Positions 52,899 to 62,172 of a stretch of DNA of 64,000 bases are shown here, in pieces. The DNA comes from Streptomyces roseus (lineage in GTDB: Bacteria; Actinomycetota; Actinomycetes; Streptomycetales; Streptomycetaceae), in NCBI RefSeq assembly GCF_001044425.1, contig NZ_LFML01000029.1, positions 1-64,000 on the forward strand. The letters are read 5' to 3'. The translations under genes and the position numbers were made by a program. Position 1 is the stretch's first letter. Each line of letters opens with the position of its first letter. Under the pieces are notes generated by a model. It was not told where the DNA came from, searched no databases, and saw nothing but the letters and a program-made list of their open reading frames with translations.

Positions 52899-53711
52899 TC
52901 ACCCCGCCGGGCGCAACGCCTCCCAGCGCACCGTCAGTTCCCCCTGCCGCCACCGCCCGGGCCCGTCCGCCAGCGGCCAGTCCGCGGCCAGCGCCCGCGC
53001 CGTGCGGATCCAGCGCTGCCGCGCCCCGTACGAGGCGTACGGAGCCGCCGCCGCCCACGCCCGGTCGAAGTCGCGCAGGAAGGCGTGCACCGGCTCACCC
53101 GGCACATTGCGGTGGATCAGCGCCTTCGGCAGCCGCTCCGCCAGGTCCGAGGGGCGCTCCAGGGAGCCCAGCCGGGTTGCGAAGGTCACCGTGCGCGCTC
53201 CCTCGGGCCCCAGCGCGACCCACACGTGCCGCCGCCCGATCTCGTCACAGGTGCCCTCGACGAGCAGCCCGTCCGGGGCCAGCCGGCCGCACAGCCGCTC
53301 CCAGACCGCCGCGACCTGCTCCTCGTCGTACTGGCGCAGTACGTTCGCCGCGCGGATCAGTGCCGGGCGGACCCCGCCCTCCAGCGGCACCTCGAACCCG
53401 CCGTGCCGGAAGCCGAGCCCCTCCCGCTCGTACGGCTTCGCCCCCGCGACCCGCGCCGGCTCGATCTCGATGCCGACCACGCGCACCCGCGGCGCCACCT
53501 CCCGCAGCCGGGCCAGCAGCTCCACCGCCGTCCACGGCGCGGCCCCGTAGCCGAGGTCCACCGCGACCGGGGCCTGCGAGCGCCGCAGCACCGGCCCGTG
53601 CGTGGCCGCGATCCAGCGGTCCATGCGGCGCAGCCGGTTCGGGTTCGTCGTCCCGCGCGTCACCGTGCCCACGGGGCGGCGCGGGGGCGGGGCGGCGGAG
53701 CGGGAGGACAT
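52899..53711 (-). CDS. Class I SAM-dependent methyltransferase-like protein
   Basis: From ATG 53711 the protein has 270 residues. After an Arg/Pro-rich start, [20 protein letters not shown] leads into the Rossmann motif [32 protein letters not shown] is motif II and [12 protein letters not shown] the later strand. The substrate is unknown. It is divergent from mshA, and this pairing is conserved in Streptomyces as I recall. TACCCT 6 nt before the ATG suggests leaderless expression. The longer frame to 54098 is antisense to mshA and rejected. Confidence 0.82.
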   Translation of the reverse strand: MSSRSAAPPPRRPVGTVTRGTTNPNRLRRMDRWIAATHGPVLRRSQAPVAVDLGYGAAPWTAVELLARLREVAPRVRVVGIEIEPARVAGAKPYEREGLGFRHGGFEVPLEGGVRPALIRAANVLRQYDEEQVAAVWERLCGRLAPDGLLVEGTCDEIGRRHVWVALGPEGARTVTFATRLGSLERPSDLAERLPKALIHRNVPGEPVHAFLRDFDRAWAAAAPYASYGARQRWIRTARALAADWPLADGPGRWRQGELTVRWEALRPAG

Positions 53712-53963
53712 GCGCCGAGGGTAAGCGGAGCGCAGCCACCTGACGGAATCCGCGCCCCGGGCAGGCCCTCGGTCCGAACCCCGCGGAAAAATGCACGCTT
53801 CCCCGGAATGCGGGACGCGGCCATCCGGGTTGCACTGCTTGAAGGGCGCCCCGTGCGCTCCTTCCGGCATGCCCTGTCCGTGTCCCGTCCGCGCCCCGCA
53901 CGGTGGTCCACCCGTTCCACCGTGCGCCGTCCGAGTGTCGTCCGAGCGAGAGGAACTGCTCCC

Positions 53964-55334
53964 TTGAGCCAGTACGTGTCCCGCCTCGGCGGCCGCATCG
54001 CCGCAGCCCGCGGCACCCGCCTCGACCCGCCCCGGCTGCGCCTGCCGGCCGTCGGCCACCACCGCAAGCCGCGCCGCGTGGCCATGCTGAGCGTGCACAC
54101 CTCACCGCTGCACCAGCCCGGAACCGGCGACGCCGGCGGTATGAACGTGTACATCGTCGAGCTGGCCAAGCGCCTCGCCGCGATCAACATCGAGGTCGAG
54201 ATCTTCACCCGCGCCACCGAGGGCGGCCTGCCGCACGTGGTCGAGCTGGCCCCCGGCGTCCTCGTACGGCACGTGGACGCGGGCCCGTACGAGGGCCTCG
54301 CCAAGGAGGAGCTGCCGGCCCAGCTGTGCGCCTTCACCCACGGCGTCATGCAGGCCTGGGCCGGCCACCGCCCCGGTTACTACGACCTCGTCCACTCCCA
54401 CTACTGGCTCTCCGGCCACGTGGGCTGGCTCGCCGCCGAGCGCTGGGGCGTCCCCCTCGTCCACGCCATGCACACCATGGCCAAGGTGAAGAACGCCGCG
54501 CTCGCCGAGGGCGACACCCCCGAGCCCGCCGCCCGCGTCATCGGCGAGACCCAGATCGTGTCCGCGGCCGACCGGCTCATCGCGAACACCACCGAAGAGG
54601 CCGACGAGCTCGTGCGCCACTACGAGGCCGACCCCGGCAAGGTGGCCGTCGTCCACCCCGGGGTGAACCTCGACCGCTTCACGGTCGGCGACGGCCGGGC
54701 CGCCGCCCGCGCCCGCCTCGGCCTGCCCCAGGACGCCGTCATCCCGCTCTTCGCGGGCCGGATCCAGCCGCTCAAGGCCCCCGACATCCTGCTGCGCGCG
54801 GTCGCCGAGCTCGTCGACCGCGACCCGACGCTGCGCCGGCGCCTGTTCGTGCCGGTCGTCGGCGGGCCCAGCGGCAGCGGGCTCGCCAAGCCGGAGGGGC
54901 TGCAGAAGCTGGCCGCTAGGCTCGGCATCGCCGACATCGTCCACTTCCACCCGCCGGTGCGCCAGGACGCGCTCGCCGACTGGTTCCGGGCGGCGTCCGT
55001 GCTGGTCATGCCCTCGTACAGCGAGTCCTTCGGGCTCGTCGCGATCGAGGCCCAGGCCACCGGCACGCCCGTACTGGCCGCCGAGGTCGGCGGGCTGCCC
55101 GTCGCCGTCAACGACGGGGTGAGCGGGATCCTCGTACCCGGGCACGACCCGGTGGACTACGCGCGCGAGCTGCGGCGCTTCGTGGACGAGCCGGGGCTCG
55201 TGGACCGGATGGGCGCCGACGCGGCGCGGCACGCGCAGTTCTTCGGCTGGGACACGGCGGCGAGCGGCACGGCGGACGTGTACACCGCGGCCATGCATGA
55301 TCACCGCCGTCGCGTACGCTCCCACCATGGCTGA
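53964..55334 (+). CDS. mshA: D-inositol-3-phosphate glycosyltransferase MshA
   Basis: The TTG at 53964, with GAGAGGAAC upstream, gives 456 residues and the MSQYVSRLG start known from S. coelicolor MshA. The core begins [20 protein letters not shown] (ATG 54084 is the fallback start). GT-B features: [15 protein letters not shown] loop, [12 protein letters not shown], and the donor-binding ExxxxxE segment [20 protein letters not shown]. It joins UDP-GlcNAc to inositol-3-phosphate, the first step of mycothiol synthesis. The YbjN gene overlaps its end by 8 nt. Confidence 0.93.
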   Translation: MSQYVSRLGGRIAAARGTRLDPPRLRLPAVGHHRKPRRVAMLSVHTSPLHQPGTGDAGGMNVYIVELAKRLAAINIEVEIFTRATEGGLPHVVELAPGVLVRHVDAGPYEGLAKEELPAQLCAFTHGVMQAWAGHRPGYYDLVHSHYWLSGHVGWLAAERWGVPLVHAMHTMAKVKNAALAEGDTPEPAARVIGETQIVSAADRLIANTTEEADELVRHYEADPGKVAVVHPGVNLDRFTVGDGRAAARARLGLPQDAVIPLFAGRIQPLKAPDILLRAVAELVDRDPTLRRRLFVPVVGGPSGSGLAKPEGLQKLAARLGIADIVHFHPPVRQDALADWFRAASVLVMPSYSESFGLVAIEAQATGTPVLAAEVGGLPVAVNDGVSGILVPGHDPVDYARELRRFVDEPGLVDRMGADAARHAQFFGWDTAASGTADVYTAAMHDHRRRVRSHHG

Positions 55335-55815
55335 CACCGCCGCGATCATCGAGAGCACGCTGACCGAGGCCGGACTGGGCTGGGAGAGCCCCGAGCCCGG
55401 CTCCTACGTCGTCCAGCTCCCCGGCACGCGCAAGCTGTCCACGACCTGCTCGCTCCGGGTGGGCCGGCACTCCCTGTCGGTCAACGCCTTCGTGATCCGC
55501 CACCCCGACGAGAACGAGGCGGGCGTCCACCGCTGGCTGCTGGAGCGCAACCTCAAGCTGTACGGCATGGCCTACGCGGTCGACCCGCTCGGCGACGTCT
55601 ACCTGACGGCCCGGCTCCCGCTGTCGGTCATCACCCCCGAGGACCTCGACCGCCTGCTCGGAACGGTCCTGGAGGCGGCGGACGGCGCGTTCAACACCCT
55701 GCTGGAGCTGGGCTTCGCGGGCGCGATCCGGCGCGAGTACGAGTGGCGCGTCTCGCGCGGCGAGCCGACGCGCAACCTGGACGCCTTCAAGCACCTGACG
55801 CAGCCGTCCTCCTGA
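55327..55815 (+). CDS. YbjN-domain protein
   Basis: From ATG 55327 the protein has 162 residues. The YbjN fold (type III chaperone-like) is indicated by [40 protein letters not shown] and [20 protein letters not shown]. The family is thought to be a soluble chaperone or regulator; no activity is established. It overlaps the mshA end by 8 nt, yet TACGCT lies 6 nt before its ATG, so it may also have its own leaderless promoter. Confidence 0.85.
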   Translation: MADTAAIIESTLTEAGLGWESPEPGSYVVQLPGTRKLSTTCSLRVGRHSLSVNAFVIRHPDENEAGVHRWLLERNLKLYGMAYAVDPLGDVYLTARLPLSVITPEDLDRLLGTVLEAADGAFNTLLELGFAGAIRREYEWRVSRGEPTRNLDAFKHLTQPSS

Positions 55816-55834
55816 GCGCGGCGGCCGCGGCCGC

Positions 55835-57205
55835 CTACGCCTCGGCGACGGCCGGAGCGGGGACCGGAACCGGAACGGGAGCGGGTACCCCAACCGGTGC
55901 CGGAGCCGAAACGGGAGCCGGCTCCGGAGCCGGCGCCGGCGCGGGCGCGGGAAGGGCGGTGGCCGACGCCGTGGCCTCGGGCCCGGCGGCGGGCTCCCCG
56001 CTCTCGTCGAGGCCGCGCATCAGCAGCCAGTACCCGGCGGCCGCCACCGTGCCCAGCGCGGCCACGGCGGCCCACAGCCAGTTCGCGCCCCATCGGTCGA
56101 TCATGAAACCGGCCATCAGCGGAGCCACGAGCGAGGCCACCGCCCAGGACATCGTGTACATGCCCTGGTAGCGGCCGCGGCCGTGCAGCGGGGAGAGCCG
56201 GGCGACCAGGCCCATCTGGGTCGGCGAGTTGATGATCTCGGCCAGCGTCCACACGAGGACCGTCAGCCCCATGCTCCACACCGACCCGGCGAAGGCCGTC
56301 AGCCCGAACCCGTACCCGGCCAGCAGCGCGGAGACCACCAGCAGCTTCTGCGGGTCGCCCTTCTCGATGAAGCGCGTGACCGGGAGCTGCAGCAGCACGA
56401 TCAGCACCCCGTTGACGGCGATGACCAGACCGTAGTCCCCGGTGGAGAACCCGCTCGAGCCCATGGCCAGCGGCAGTCCGAACGACCCCTGCATGAAGAT
56501 CAGCGAGATCAGGAACGACAGCCCGACCACCCCCATGAAGCGCCGGTCCCGCAGCACCGTGCCGAGCCCGGTCTCCGGTTCGGCGGCGGCCCCCTCCGCG
56601 GCGGCCCGCTCCGGCCGCGACTCAGGCAGCTTCACGTACACGAGCACCGCGCAGAGCAGCGTGAGCGCGGCCTCTCCGAGGAAGCCGGCCAGGTAGCTGT
56701 ACTCGGCGACGAAGCCCGCGACCGTCGCCGAGACGGCGAAGCCGAGGTTGATCGCCCAGTAGTTCAGCGCGAAGGCCCGGACCCGGTCCTGCGGGCGGAC
56801 GATGTCCGCCATCATCGCCTGCACCGCCGGACGCGAGGCGTTCGAGGTCATGCCCACCAGCAGCGCCACCGCCGCGATCGCCGCCGGGTGCTCCATGAAG
56901 CCGAGCAGCGCCACCGAGAACGCCGTCGAGGCCTGGGCCGCCAGCATCGTGGGGCGCCGGCCGAGGCGGTCGGTCATCACGCCCGCGCCGAGCGAGGACA
57001 CGACCCCGCCGAGCCCGTGCAGGGCGACCACGAGCCCCGCGAAGGAGGCCGAGTACCCCCGGTCCACGGTCAGGTACAAGGTCATGAACGTGGCGACGAA
57101 GGCCCCGAGCCGGTTCACCAGGGTGCTGGTCCACAGCCACCAGAACTCGCGGGGGAGGCCGGCCACGCTCTCGCGCGCCGCCCGTCTGAGACTGGCAACC
57201 GACAT
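55835..57205 (-). CDS. MFS transporter (drug efflux-like)
   Basis: From ATG 57205 the protein has 456 residues with 12 membrane helices. The loop 2-3 motif GVMTDRLGRRPTML (MFS motif A) and the central loop ESRPERAAAEG are visible. The tail after residue 400 is an Ala/Pro/Val repeat (PAPAPAPEPAPVSAP) with no membrane segment. Substrate unknown; the family favours small toxic compounds. The extension to 57301 is unlikely because it precedes an atypical sequence. Confidence 0.85.
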   Translation of the reverse strand: MSVASLRRAARESVAGLPREFWWLWTSTLVNRLGAFVATFMTLYLTVDRGYSASFAGLVVALHGLGGVVSSLGAGVMTDRLGRRPTMLAAQASTAFSVALLGFMEHPAAIAAVALLVGMTSNASRPAVQAMMADIVRPQDRVRAFALNYWAINLGFAVSATVAGFVAEYSYLAGFLGEAALTLLCAVLVYVKLPESRPERAAAEGAAAEPETGLGTVLRDRRFMGVVGLSFLISLIFMQGSFGLPLAMGSSGFSTGDYGLVIAVNGVLIVLLQLPVTRFIEKGDPQKLLVVSALLAGYGFGLTAFAGSVWSMGLTVLVWTLAEIINSPTQMGLVARLSPLHGRGRYQGMYTMSWAVASLVAPLMAGFMIDRWGANWLWAAVAALGTVAAAGYWLLMRGLDESGEPAAGPEATASATALPAPAPAPAPEPAPVSAPAPVGVPAPVPVPVPAPAVAEA

Positions 57206-57369
57206 GACGGATTCCCCCCGGTGATGTAAGCGTCTCTCCTGCTCACCGCACCCTACGGGCGGGGGGTCCGGGAAGGCCACCGGATTGACGCGCACCGTCA
57301 ATCCACGCCTCCCGGGCGGGCCGTGGACGCGCGCGCGGGCGCCCCCGCGCGTCCATTAGGCTCGTACGC

Positions 57370-58128
57370 ATGGCCGACGCACCGTACAAGCTGATCCTCC
57401 TCCGCCACGGCGAGAGCGAGTGGAACGCGAAGAACCTGTTCACCGGCTGGGTGGACGTCAATCTCAACGAGAAGGGCGAGAAGGAGGCAGTCCGCGGTGG
57501 CGAACTCCTGAAGGACGCCGACCTCCTCCCCGACGTGGTCCACACGTCCCTCCAGAAGCGCGCGATCCGCACCGCCCAGCTCGCGCTGGAGGCCGCCGAC
57601 CGCCACTGGATCCCGGTCCACCGCTCCTGGCGCCTGAACGAGCGCCACTACGGTGCGCTCCAGGGCAAGGACAAGGCCCAGACGCTCGCCGAGTTCGGCG
57701 AGGAGCAGTTCATGCTGTGGCGCCGCTCGTACGACACCCCGCCGCCGCCCCTCGAGGACGGCACGGAGTTCTCCCAGTCCGATGACCCGCGCTACGCGAC
57801 GATCCCGCCGGAGCTGCGCCCGAAGACGGAGTGCCTGAAGGACGTCGTCGTCCGCATGCTCCCGTACTGGTACGACGGCATCGTCCCCGACCTCCTCGCG
57901 GGCCGCACGGTCCTGGTCGCCGCGCACGGCAACTCCCTGCGCGCGCTGGTCAAGCACCTGGACGGCATCTCCGACGCCGACATCGCGGGCCTGAACATCC
58001 CGACCGGCATCCCGCTCGCCTACGAGCTGGACGCCGAGTTCAAGCCCCTCAAGCCGGGCGGCACCTACCTCGACCCGGCCGCCGCGGCCGCCGCCATCGA
58101 GGCCGTCAAGAACCAGGGCAAGAAGTAA
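57370..58128 (+). CDS. gpmA: 2,3-bisphosphoglycerate-dependent phosphoglycerate mutase
   Basis: A 252-residue dPGM. Catalytic His lies in [10 protein letters not shown] near residue 11; [12 protein letters not shown] and the second His in [11 protein letters not shown] are present. It interconverts 2- and 3-phosphoglycerate in glycolysis. TAGGCT lies 7 nt before the ATG with no Shine-Dalgarno, so the mRNA is probably leaderless. A strong terminator follows 94 nt after the stop. Confidence 0.95.
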   Translation: MADAPYKLILLRHGESEWNAKNLFTGWVDVNLNEKGEKEAVRGGELLKDADLLPDVVHTSLQKRAIRTAQLALEAADRHWIPVHRSWRLNERHYGALQGKDKAQTLAEFGEEQFMLWRRSYDTPPPPLEDGTEFSQSDDPRYATIPPELRPKTECLKDVVVRMLPYWYDGIVPDLLAGRTVLVAAHGNSLRALVKHLDGISDADIAGLNIPTGIPLAYELDAEFKPLKPGGTYLDPAAAAAAIEAVKNQGKK

Positions 58129-58221
58129 CACCTCGCGCGATCACGCCCCTGGCCTGCGCACATCGCGCGGGTCGGGGGCTGGTTCGTTTCCGGGTCCGTT
58201 TCCGGGTCCGTCCACGGCGAA

Positions 58222-58259
58222 AGGCCCCCTGCCCGCTCGTCCGCGCGGGTAGGGGGCCT
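58222..58259. terminator. Bidirectional terminator downstream of gpmA
   Basis: A 15-bp stem (58222-58236 with 58245-58259, one G-U pair) with an 8-nt loop ends the gpmA transcript; CTCCTT follows. The convergent cysteine-rich peptide gene ends 52 bp further on. Confidence 0.8.
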
Positions 58260-58311
58260 CTCCTTGGGCCTGGTGTCGTGGCGGCCGGGCCGCCGAGCCG
58301 GTGCGGCGGGG

Positions 58312-58464
58312 TCAGCCGCCGCACTGGCAGGGCGCGCCGGACTGGCAGCCGCAGCCGCAGCCCGAGCCGCAGCCGCAGGCCGCGAGCAGCGGGAGCCGCA
58401 GCGGCTCGGGCCGCGGCTCCTGCTGCTCGTGCTCCGGTGTGATGGGGACGGGGGAATCGGGCAT
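58312..58464 (-). CDS. 50-residue peptide with Cys/Gly-rich tail
   Basis: ATG 58464 with a strong GAGGAGG 6 nt upstream; stop at 58312. Residues 1-30 are acidic and Pro-rich (MPDSPVPITPEHEQQ, then PRPEPLRLPLL). The last 20 residues contain seven cysteines: AACGCGSGCGCGCQSGAPCQ, then CGG. The strong ribosome site supports a real gene, and I recall similar peptides in other Streptomyces. Metal binding is the simplest idea; a modified-peptide precursor is possible but no modifying enzyme is adjacent. Confidence 0.7.
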   Translation of the reverse strand: MPDSPVPITPEHEQQEPRPEPLRLPLLAACGCGSGCGCGCQSGAPCQCGG

Positions 58465-58563
58465 GCATCCTCCTCGCAGGCGGCGTGCGTGGCGTCGTAC
58501 TGCCTTCGCCTCATTCATGCCCAGCCGTACGGGCGCGTCAACGGCGCACTGGAGCAGAAGGGC

Positions 58564-59241
58564 TCAGACGCCGTCGACCACCGTCGGCGCCTGCAGCTCG
58601 TCCGCGTGCTCGCCCGTCACCAGGTAGACCACGCGCTTGGCCACCGACACCGCGTGGTCCGCGAAGCGCTCGTAGTAGCGGCCCAGCAGGGTCACGTCCA
58701 CCGCGGTCTCGATGCCGTGCTTCCAGCGGTCGTCCATCAGGTGCTGGAAGAGCGTGCGGTGCAGCTGGTCCATCTCGTCGTCGTCCTGCTCCAGCTGGAG
58801 GGCCAGGTCGACGTCCTTCGTGATGATGACCTCGGCGGCCTTCGCCATCAGGCGCTGCGCCAGCTGACCCATCTCCAGGATCGTGGCGTGCAGGTCCCGC
58901 GGCACGGCGGTGTCCGGGAAGCGCAGCCGCGCCAGCTTCGCCACGTGCTGGGCCAGGTCGCCCGAGCGCTCCAGGTCGGCCGACATGCGCAGCGAGGTCA
59001 CCACGATGCGCAGGTCGGTGGCGACCGGCTGCTGGCGGGCCAGCAGCGCGATGGCGCGGGCCTCCAGGTCGTGCTGGAGGTCGTCCACCTTCTGGTCGGC
59101 GGCGATGACGCTCTCGGCGAGCTTCAGGTCGGCGTCGAGCATGGACGTCGTGGCCCGCCCGATCGCGGAACCGACGAGCCGGGCCATCTCGACCAGGCCT
59201 TCTCCGATCGAGTCCAGTTCCTCGTGGTACGCGTCACGCAT
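58564..59241 (-). CDS. phoU: PhoU, phosphate-signalling regulator
   Basis: A 225-residue all-helical protein with two PhoU repeats: EELDSIGEGLVEMARLVGSA near the start, VDDLQHDLEARAIALLARQQ with the metal-binding ExxxD type pattern, and DLERSGDLAQHVAKLARL; the second repeat has YYERFADHAVSVAKRVVYLV. It links the Pst transporter to PhoR and limits Pho activation when phosphate is sufficient. It is divergent from phoR-phoP, with a PHO box between them. Confidence 0.93.
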   Translation of the reverse strand: MRDAYHEELDSIGEGLVEMARLVGSAIGRATTSMLDADLKLAESVIAADQKVDDLQHDLEARAIALLARQQPVATDLRIVVTSLRMSADLERSGDLAQHVAKLARLRFPDTAVPRDLHATILEMGQLAQRLMAKAAEVIITKDVDLALQLEQDDDEMDQLHRTLFQHLMDDRWKHGIETAVDVTLLGRYYERFADHAVSVAKRVVYLVTGEHADELQAPTVVDGV

Positions 59242-59351
59242 GGCTTGTCCCTCTCTTGCCTACTGCCTCTGCTGCCCGTGTGGGACGGGCCGGGGCGGCC
59301 TCGTGCCCCCACGTTGACACGTTGGGCCGCAAACGCGTCCGACTCCGGCAT

Positions 59352-59384
59352 CACAAGTGAATCAACCCCGTCGCCACGGTGAAC
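59352..59384 (-). promoter_or_regulatory. PHO box between phoU and phoR-phoP
   Basis: On the minus strand three contiguous 11-nt units read GTTCACCGTGG (59384-59374), CGACGGGGTTG (59373-59363, degenerate) and ATTCACTTGTG (59362-59352). Units 1 and 3 fit the PhoP direct-repeat consensus. Orientation favours phoU, about 110-140 bp downstream, while the phoR start is 74 bp away on the other side, so both can be controlled. Confidence 0.85.
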
Positions 59385-59457
59385 TCTGGGCGACGACTGT
59401 TCGAGGTGCCACCCGAACGGCTGTGGAAGTGCCGTCTGGCCTGCTTAACCTTGAGGC

Positions 59458-60684
59458 ATGGACGTGAACGCGGCGGTCGCCGCAGCTGCAGCGATCGCCG
59501 GTCTGTGCACCGGTGTGATCGCGATGCTGGCGTTCCGCTGGAGCGAGCGCGACCAAGCCCGCCCCACCCGGAGCTCCATGCGCCCCGACATCAACGCGGT
59601 GCTCCCGCCCGGCGTGGACACCGTCCTCTCCGTGCTCCGCTCCTCCGCCGTCGTCCTCGACGAAGGCGACGCGGTGGTCAAGGCCAGCTCGGCCGCGTAC
59701 GCCCTCGGACTGGTACGCGGCGGCAAACTGGCCGTCGAGCCCATGCTCCACATGGCCCGCGACACCCGCCGCGACGGGGAGATACGCCAGGTCGAGCTCG
59801 ACCTGCCCCGGCGCGGCACCGGCCGCGGCGAGGCCCTCGCGGTCTCGGCGCGCGTCGCCCCGCTCGGCTCCCGGCTGGTGCTGCTGCTGGTCGAGGACCT
59901 CACCGAGGCCCGCCGCATCGAGGCCGTACGGCGCGACTTCGTCGCGAACGTGTCGCACGAGCTGAAGACGCCGGTCGGAGCGATCTCCTTGCTCTCCGAG
60001 GCCGTGATGGACGCCGCGGACGACCCCGAGGCGGTCAGCCGCTTCGCCGGCCGCATGCAGATCGAGGCCACCCGTCTGATCAACCTCGTGCAGGAGCTGA
60101 TCGACCTCTCCCGGGTGCAGAACGACGACCCGCTGGAGGACGCGGAGCCCGTACGGGTGGACACGCTGGTGGCCGAGGCCATCGACCGCTGCCGCCACAC
60201 GGCGTCCTCCAAGCAGATCACCATGGCCGCGGGCGGCACCGCCGACCTGCGCGTCTGGGGCAACCGCGGCCAGCTCGCGGCGGCCCTCGGGAACCTGGTC
60301 GAGAACGCCGTCAACTACAGCCCCGCCCGCACCCGCGTCGGCATAGCCGGACGCAGGGTCGCGGCACCCGGGGGAGACTTGATCGAGATCGCCGTGACCG
60401 ACCAGGGCATCGGCATCCCGGAAAAGGACCGCGAGCGCATCTTCGAGCGCTTCTACCGCGTGGACCCGGCCCGCTCCCGCGCCACGGGAGGAACCGGCCT
60501 CGGCCTTGCGATCGTGAAGCACGTGGCGGCCTCGCACGGCGGGGAGGTGTCCGTCTGGAGCTCGGAGGGTCAGGGCTCCACGTTCACCCTGCGCCTGCCG
60601 GAAGCGGCCGCCCCGGCACCGGCACCCGCGACCACCCCGGCCGCGGAGCCCGCCCCCGCACCGAGCCACCCCACCCCTGCCTGA
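59458..60684 (+). CDS. phoR: PhoR (SenX3-like) sensor histidine kinase
   Basis: A 408-residue kinase. One N-terminal membrane helix (about 7-26), a PAS-like domain (about 55-150), H-box FVANVSHELKTPVGAI (phospho-His167), N-box NLVENAVNYSPARTR, and G boxes DQGIGIPEKDR and GGTGLGLAIVKHV. It senses phosphate status and phosphorylates PhoP. TAACCT lies 6 nt before the ATG, so translation is probably leaderless. phoP follows after 35 nt. S. coelicolor PhoR is SCO4229 from memory. Confidence 0.94.
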   Translation: MDVNAAVAAAAAIAGLCTGVIAMLAFRWSERDQARPTRSSMRPDINAVLPPGVDTVLSVLRSSAVVLDEGDAVVKASSAAYALGLVRGGKLAVEPMLHMARDTRRDGEIRQVELDLPRRGTGRGEALAVSARVAPLGSRLVLLLVEDLTEARRIEAVRRDFVANVSHELKTPVGAISLLSEAVMDAADDPEAVSRFAGRMQIEATRLINLVQELIDLSRVQNDDPLEDAEPVRVDTLVAEAIDRCRHTASSKQITMAAGGTADLRVWGNRGQLAAALGNLVENAVNYSPARTRVGIAGRRVAAPGGDLIEIAVTDQGIGIPEKDRERIFERFYRVDPARSRATGGTGLGLAIVKHVAASHGGEVSVWSSEGQGSTFTLRLPEAAAPAPAPATTPAAEPAPAPSHPTPA

Positions 60685-60719
60685 ACAGAACCAGCCATTC
60701 CTGCCCCGGAGGTCCTTCC

Positions 60720-61400
60720 GTGACCCGAGTGCTCGTCGTCGAGGATGAGGAATCCTTCAGCGACGCCCTGTCCTACATGCTCCGCAAGGAGGGCTTCGAG
60801 GTCGCCATCGCCGCGACCGGGCCCGACGGGCTCGACGAGTTCGAGCGCAACGGCGCCGACCTCGTCCTCCTCGACCTGATGCTCCCCGGGCTGCCCGGCA
60901 CGGAGGTCTGCCGGCAGCTGCGCGGCCGCTCCAACGTGCCCGTCATCATGGTGACGGCCAAGGACAGCGAGATCGACAAGGTCGTCGGGCTGGAGATAGG
61001 AGCCGACGACTACGTCACCAAGCCCTTCTCCTCGCGGGAGCTGGTCGCCCGCATCCGCGCGGTCCTGCGCCGCCGCGGCGAGCCGGAGGAGGTCACGCCG
61101 GCCGCGCTGGAGGCCGGCCCCGTACGGATGGACGTCGACCGCCACGTGGTCACCGTCGCCGGAGCCAAGGTGGACCTCCCGCTGAAGGAGTTCGACCTGC
61201 TGGAGATGCTGCTGCGCAACGCGGGCCGCGTCCTGACCCGCATGCAGCTGATCGACCGGGTCTGGGGCGCCGACTACGTCGGCGACACCAAGACCCTGGA
61301 CGTCCACGTCAAGCGCCTGCGCGCCAAGATCGAACCCGACCCGGGCGCGCCGCGCTACCTGGTCACGGTCCGCGGCCTGGGCTACAAGTTCGAGCCGTAA
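60720..61400 (+). CDS. phoP: PhoP response regulator
   Basis: From GTG 60720, with GGAGG 8 nt upstream, the protein has 226 residues. Receiver: VVEDEESF, Asp52 in LVLLDLMLPG, VTAKDSE and VTKPFSS. Winged helix: LPLKEFDLLEMLLRNAGRVL, GDTKTLDVHVKRLRAKIE, VRGLGYKFEP. It binds PHO boxes of 11-nt direct repeats; three such arrays are in this window (pstS, ppk, phoU/phoR). A frame extending back to 59379 is a shadow of phoR. A terminator follows 40 nt downstream. Confidence 0.95.
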   Translation: MTRVLVVEDEESFSDALSYMLRKEGFEVAIAATGPDGLDEFERNGADLVLLDLMLPGLPGTEVCRQLRGRSNVPVIMVTAKDSEIDKVVGLEIGADDYVTKPFSSRELVARIRAVLRRRGEPEEVTPAALEAGPVRMDVDRHVVTVAGAKVDLPLKEFDLLEMLLRNAGRVLTRMQLIDRVWGADYVGDTKTLDVHVKRLRAKIEPDPGAPRYLVTVRGLGYKFEP

Positions 61401-61439
61401 ACCGCCGCGGCGCCGCCCCGGCCGACGGGGGCGGACCGA

Positions 61440-61477
61440 CGAAGGGCCCCGTCCGCTTCCGCGGACGGGGCCCTTCG
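61440..61477. terminator. Bidirectional terminator between phoP and the lipoprotein gene
   Basis: A 17-bp perfect stem (61440-61456 with 61461-61477) with a TTCC loop lies in the 94-bp gap between two convergent genes. Confidence 0.88.
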
Positions 61478-61494
61478 CGCGTGGTGCCGCAGGC

Positions 61495-62172
61495 TCAGTG
61501 GCCGGCGCTGTGCGAGGGGGAGCTCGCCGGGGACCCCGAGGCGGTGCCCGCCGGAGCGCCCGAGGCGGCGCCCGAGGGGCTCGCGGCCGGGGAACCGGAG
61601 GGGCTGCCCGAGGGGGCGCCGGAGGGGCTGCCCGAGGGCGTGGCGCCGGGGGCGGCGACCGGGGCCTCGGTGGGGCCGAAGCCCGCGTACATGCCGGTGC
61701 CGGGGACGACGAAGGCGGCGATCTCCACGTCGCCCGCGTTGCTCAGCTGGAAGACGAGCGGCTGCGCGTTGCCCTTCTGCACGGCCTCGGCGCCCTCGAT
61801 CACGGCGGAGGCGTTGCCCTTGCCGCCCAGCACGATGGAGCCGCCGGCCGGCACGGTGACCTTGGAGGCGCCCTCGGCGGGCTTCAGCACGACCGTGGCC
61901 TTGCCACCCACGAGGGTGATGGCGTCAAGGGTCTGAGGCTTGATGCCGCTGTTGAAGAGCGTCGCCGAGACGGCGGCCGGGCCCTTCTTCTCCTCGCCCT
62001 GGGTGATCACCAGCGCGTTCTGGATCTTGATGTTGCCCTTGGTGACAGCGGCGTTGTCGGGCTTGATCTGGAGCGTCTCCGCGTTGTTGCCTGCACCGCA
62101 AGCGGCCAGCGAGGCGATCGAGAACACGATGGCGGTGGCGGCGAGGGCGCCGCGTCGAAGGCTGCGGCTCAC
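61495..62172 (-). CDS. DUF461-type lipoprotein with Pro/Ser/Gly tail
   Basis: A 225-residue lipoprotein: signal with lipobox SLAAC (Cys25), then a beta-sandwich domain (about 35-160; IKIQNALVITQGEEKKGPAA, TLFNSGIKPQTLDAITLVGG, VTVPAGGSIVLGG). This resembles the DUF461/PCu(A)C copper-chaperone fold, but the His/Met ligand motif of that family is not evident. The last 60 residues repeat PSG(S/A)P and are probably a wall-spanning spacer. It converges with phoP. Confidence 0.78.
   Translation of the reverse strand: MSRSLRRGALAATAIVFSIASLAACGAGNNAETLQIKPDNAAVTKGNIKIQNALVITQGEEKKGPAAVSATLFNSGIKPQTLDAITLVGGKATVVLKPAEGASKVTVPAGGSIVLGGKGNASAVIEGAEAVQKGNAQPLVFQLSNAGDVEIAAFVVPGTGMYAGFGPTEAPVAAPGATPSGSPSGAPSGSPSGSPAASPSGAASGAPAGTASGSPASSPSHSAGH

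Noticed and set aside
52749..53963. N-terminal extension of mshA to 861 residues
   Set aside because: The added part is antisense to the methyltransferase gene. The TTG at 53964 restores the start known for Streptomyces MshA.
55840..55990. Near-repetitive GGAGCGGG/GGAACCGG stretch as a possible repeat element or CRISPR
   Set aside because: It encodes the Ala/Pro/Val tail of the MFS protein; unit length is irregular and there are no spacers.
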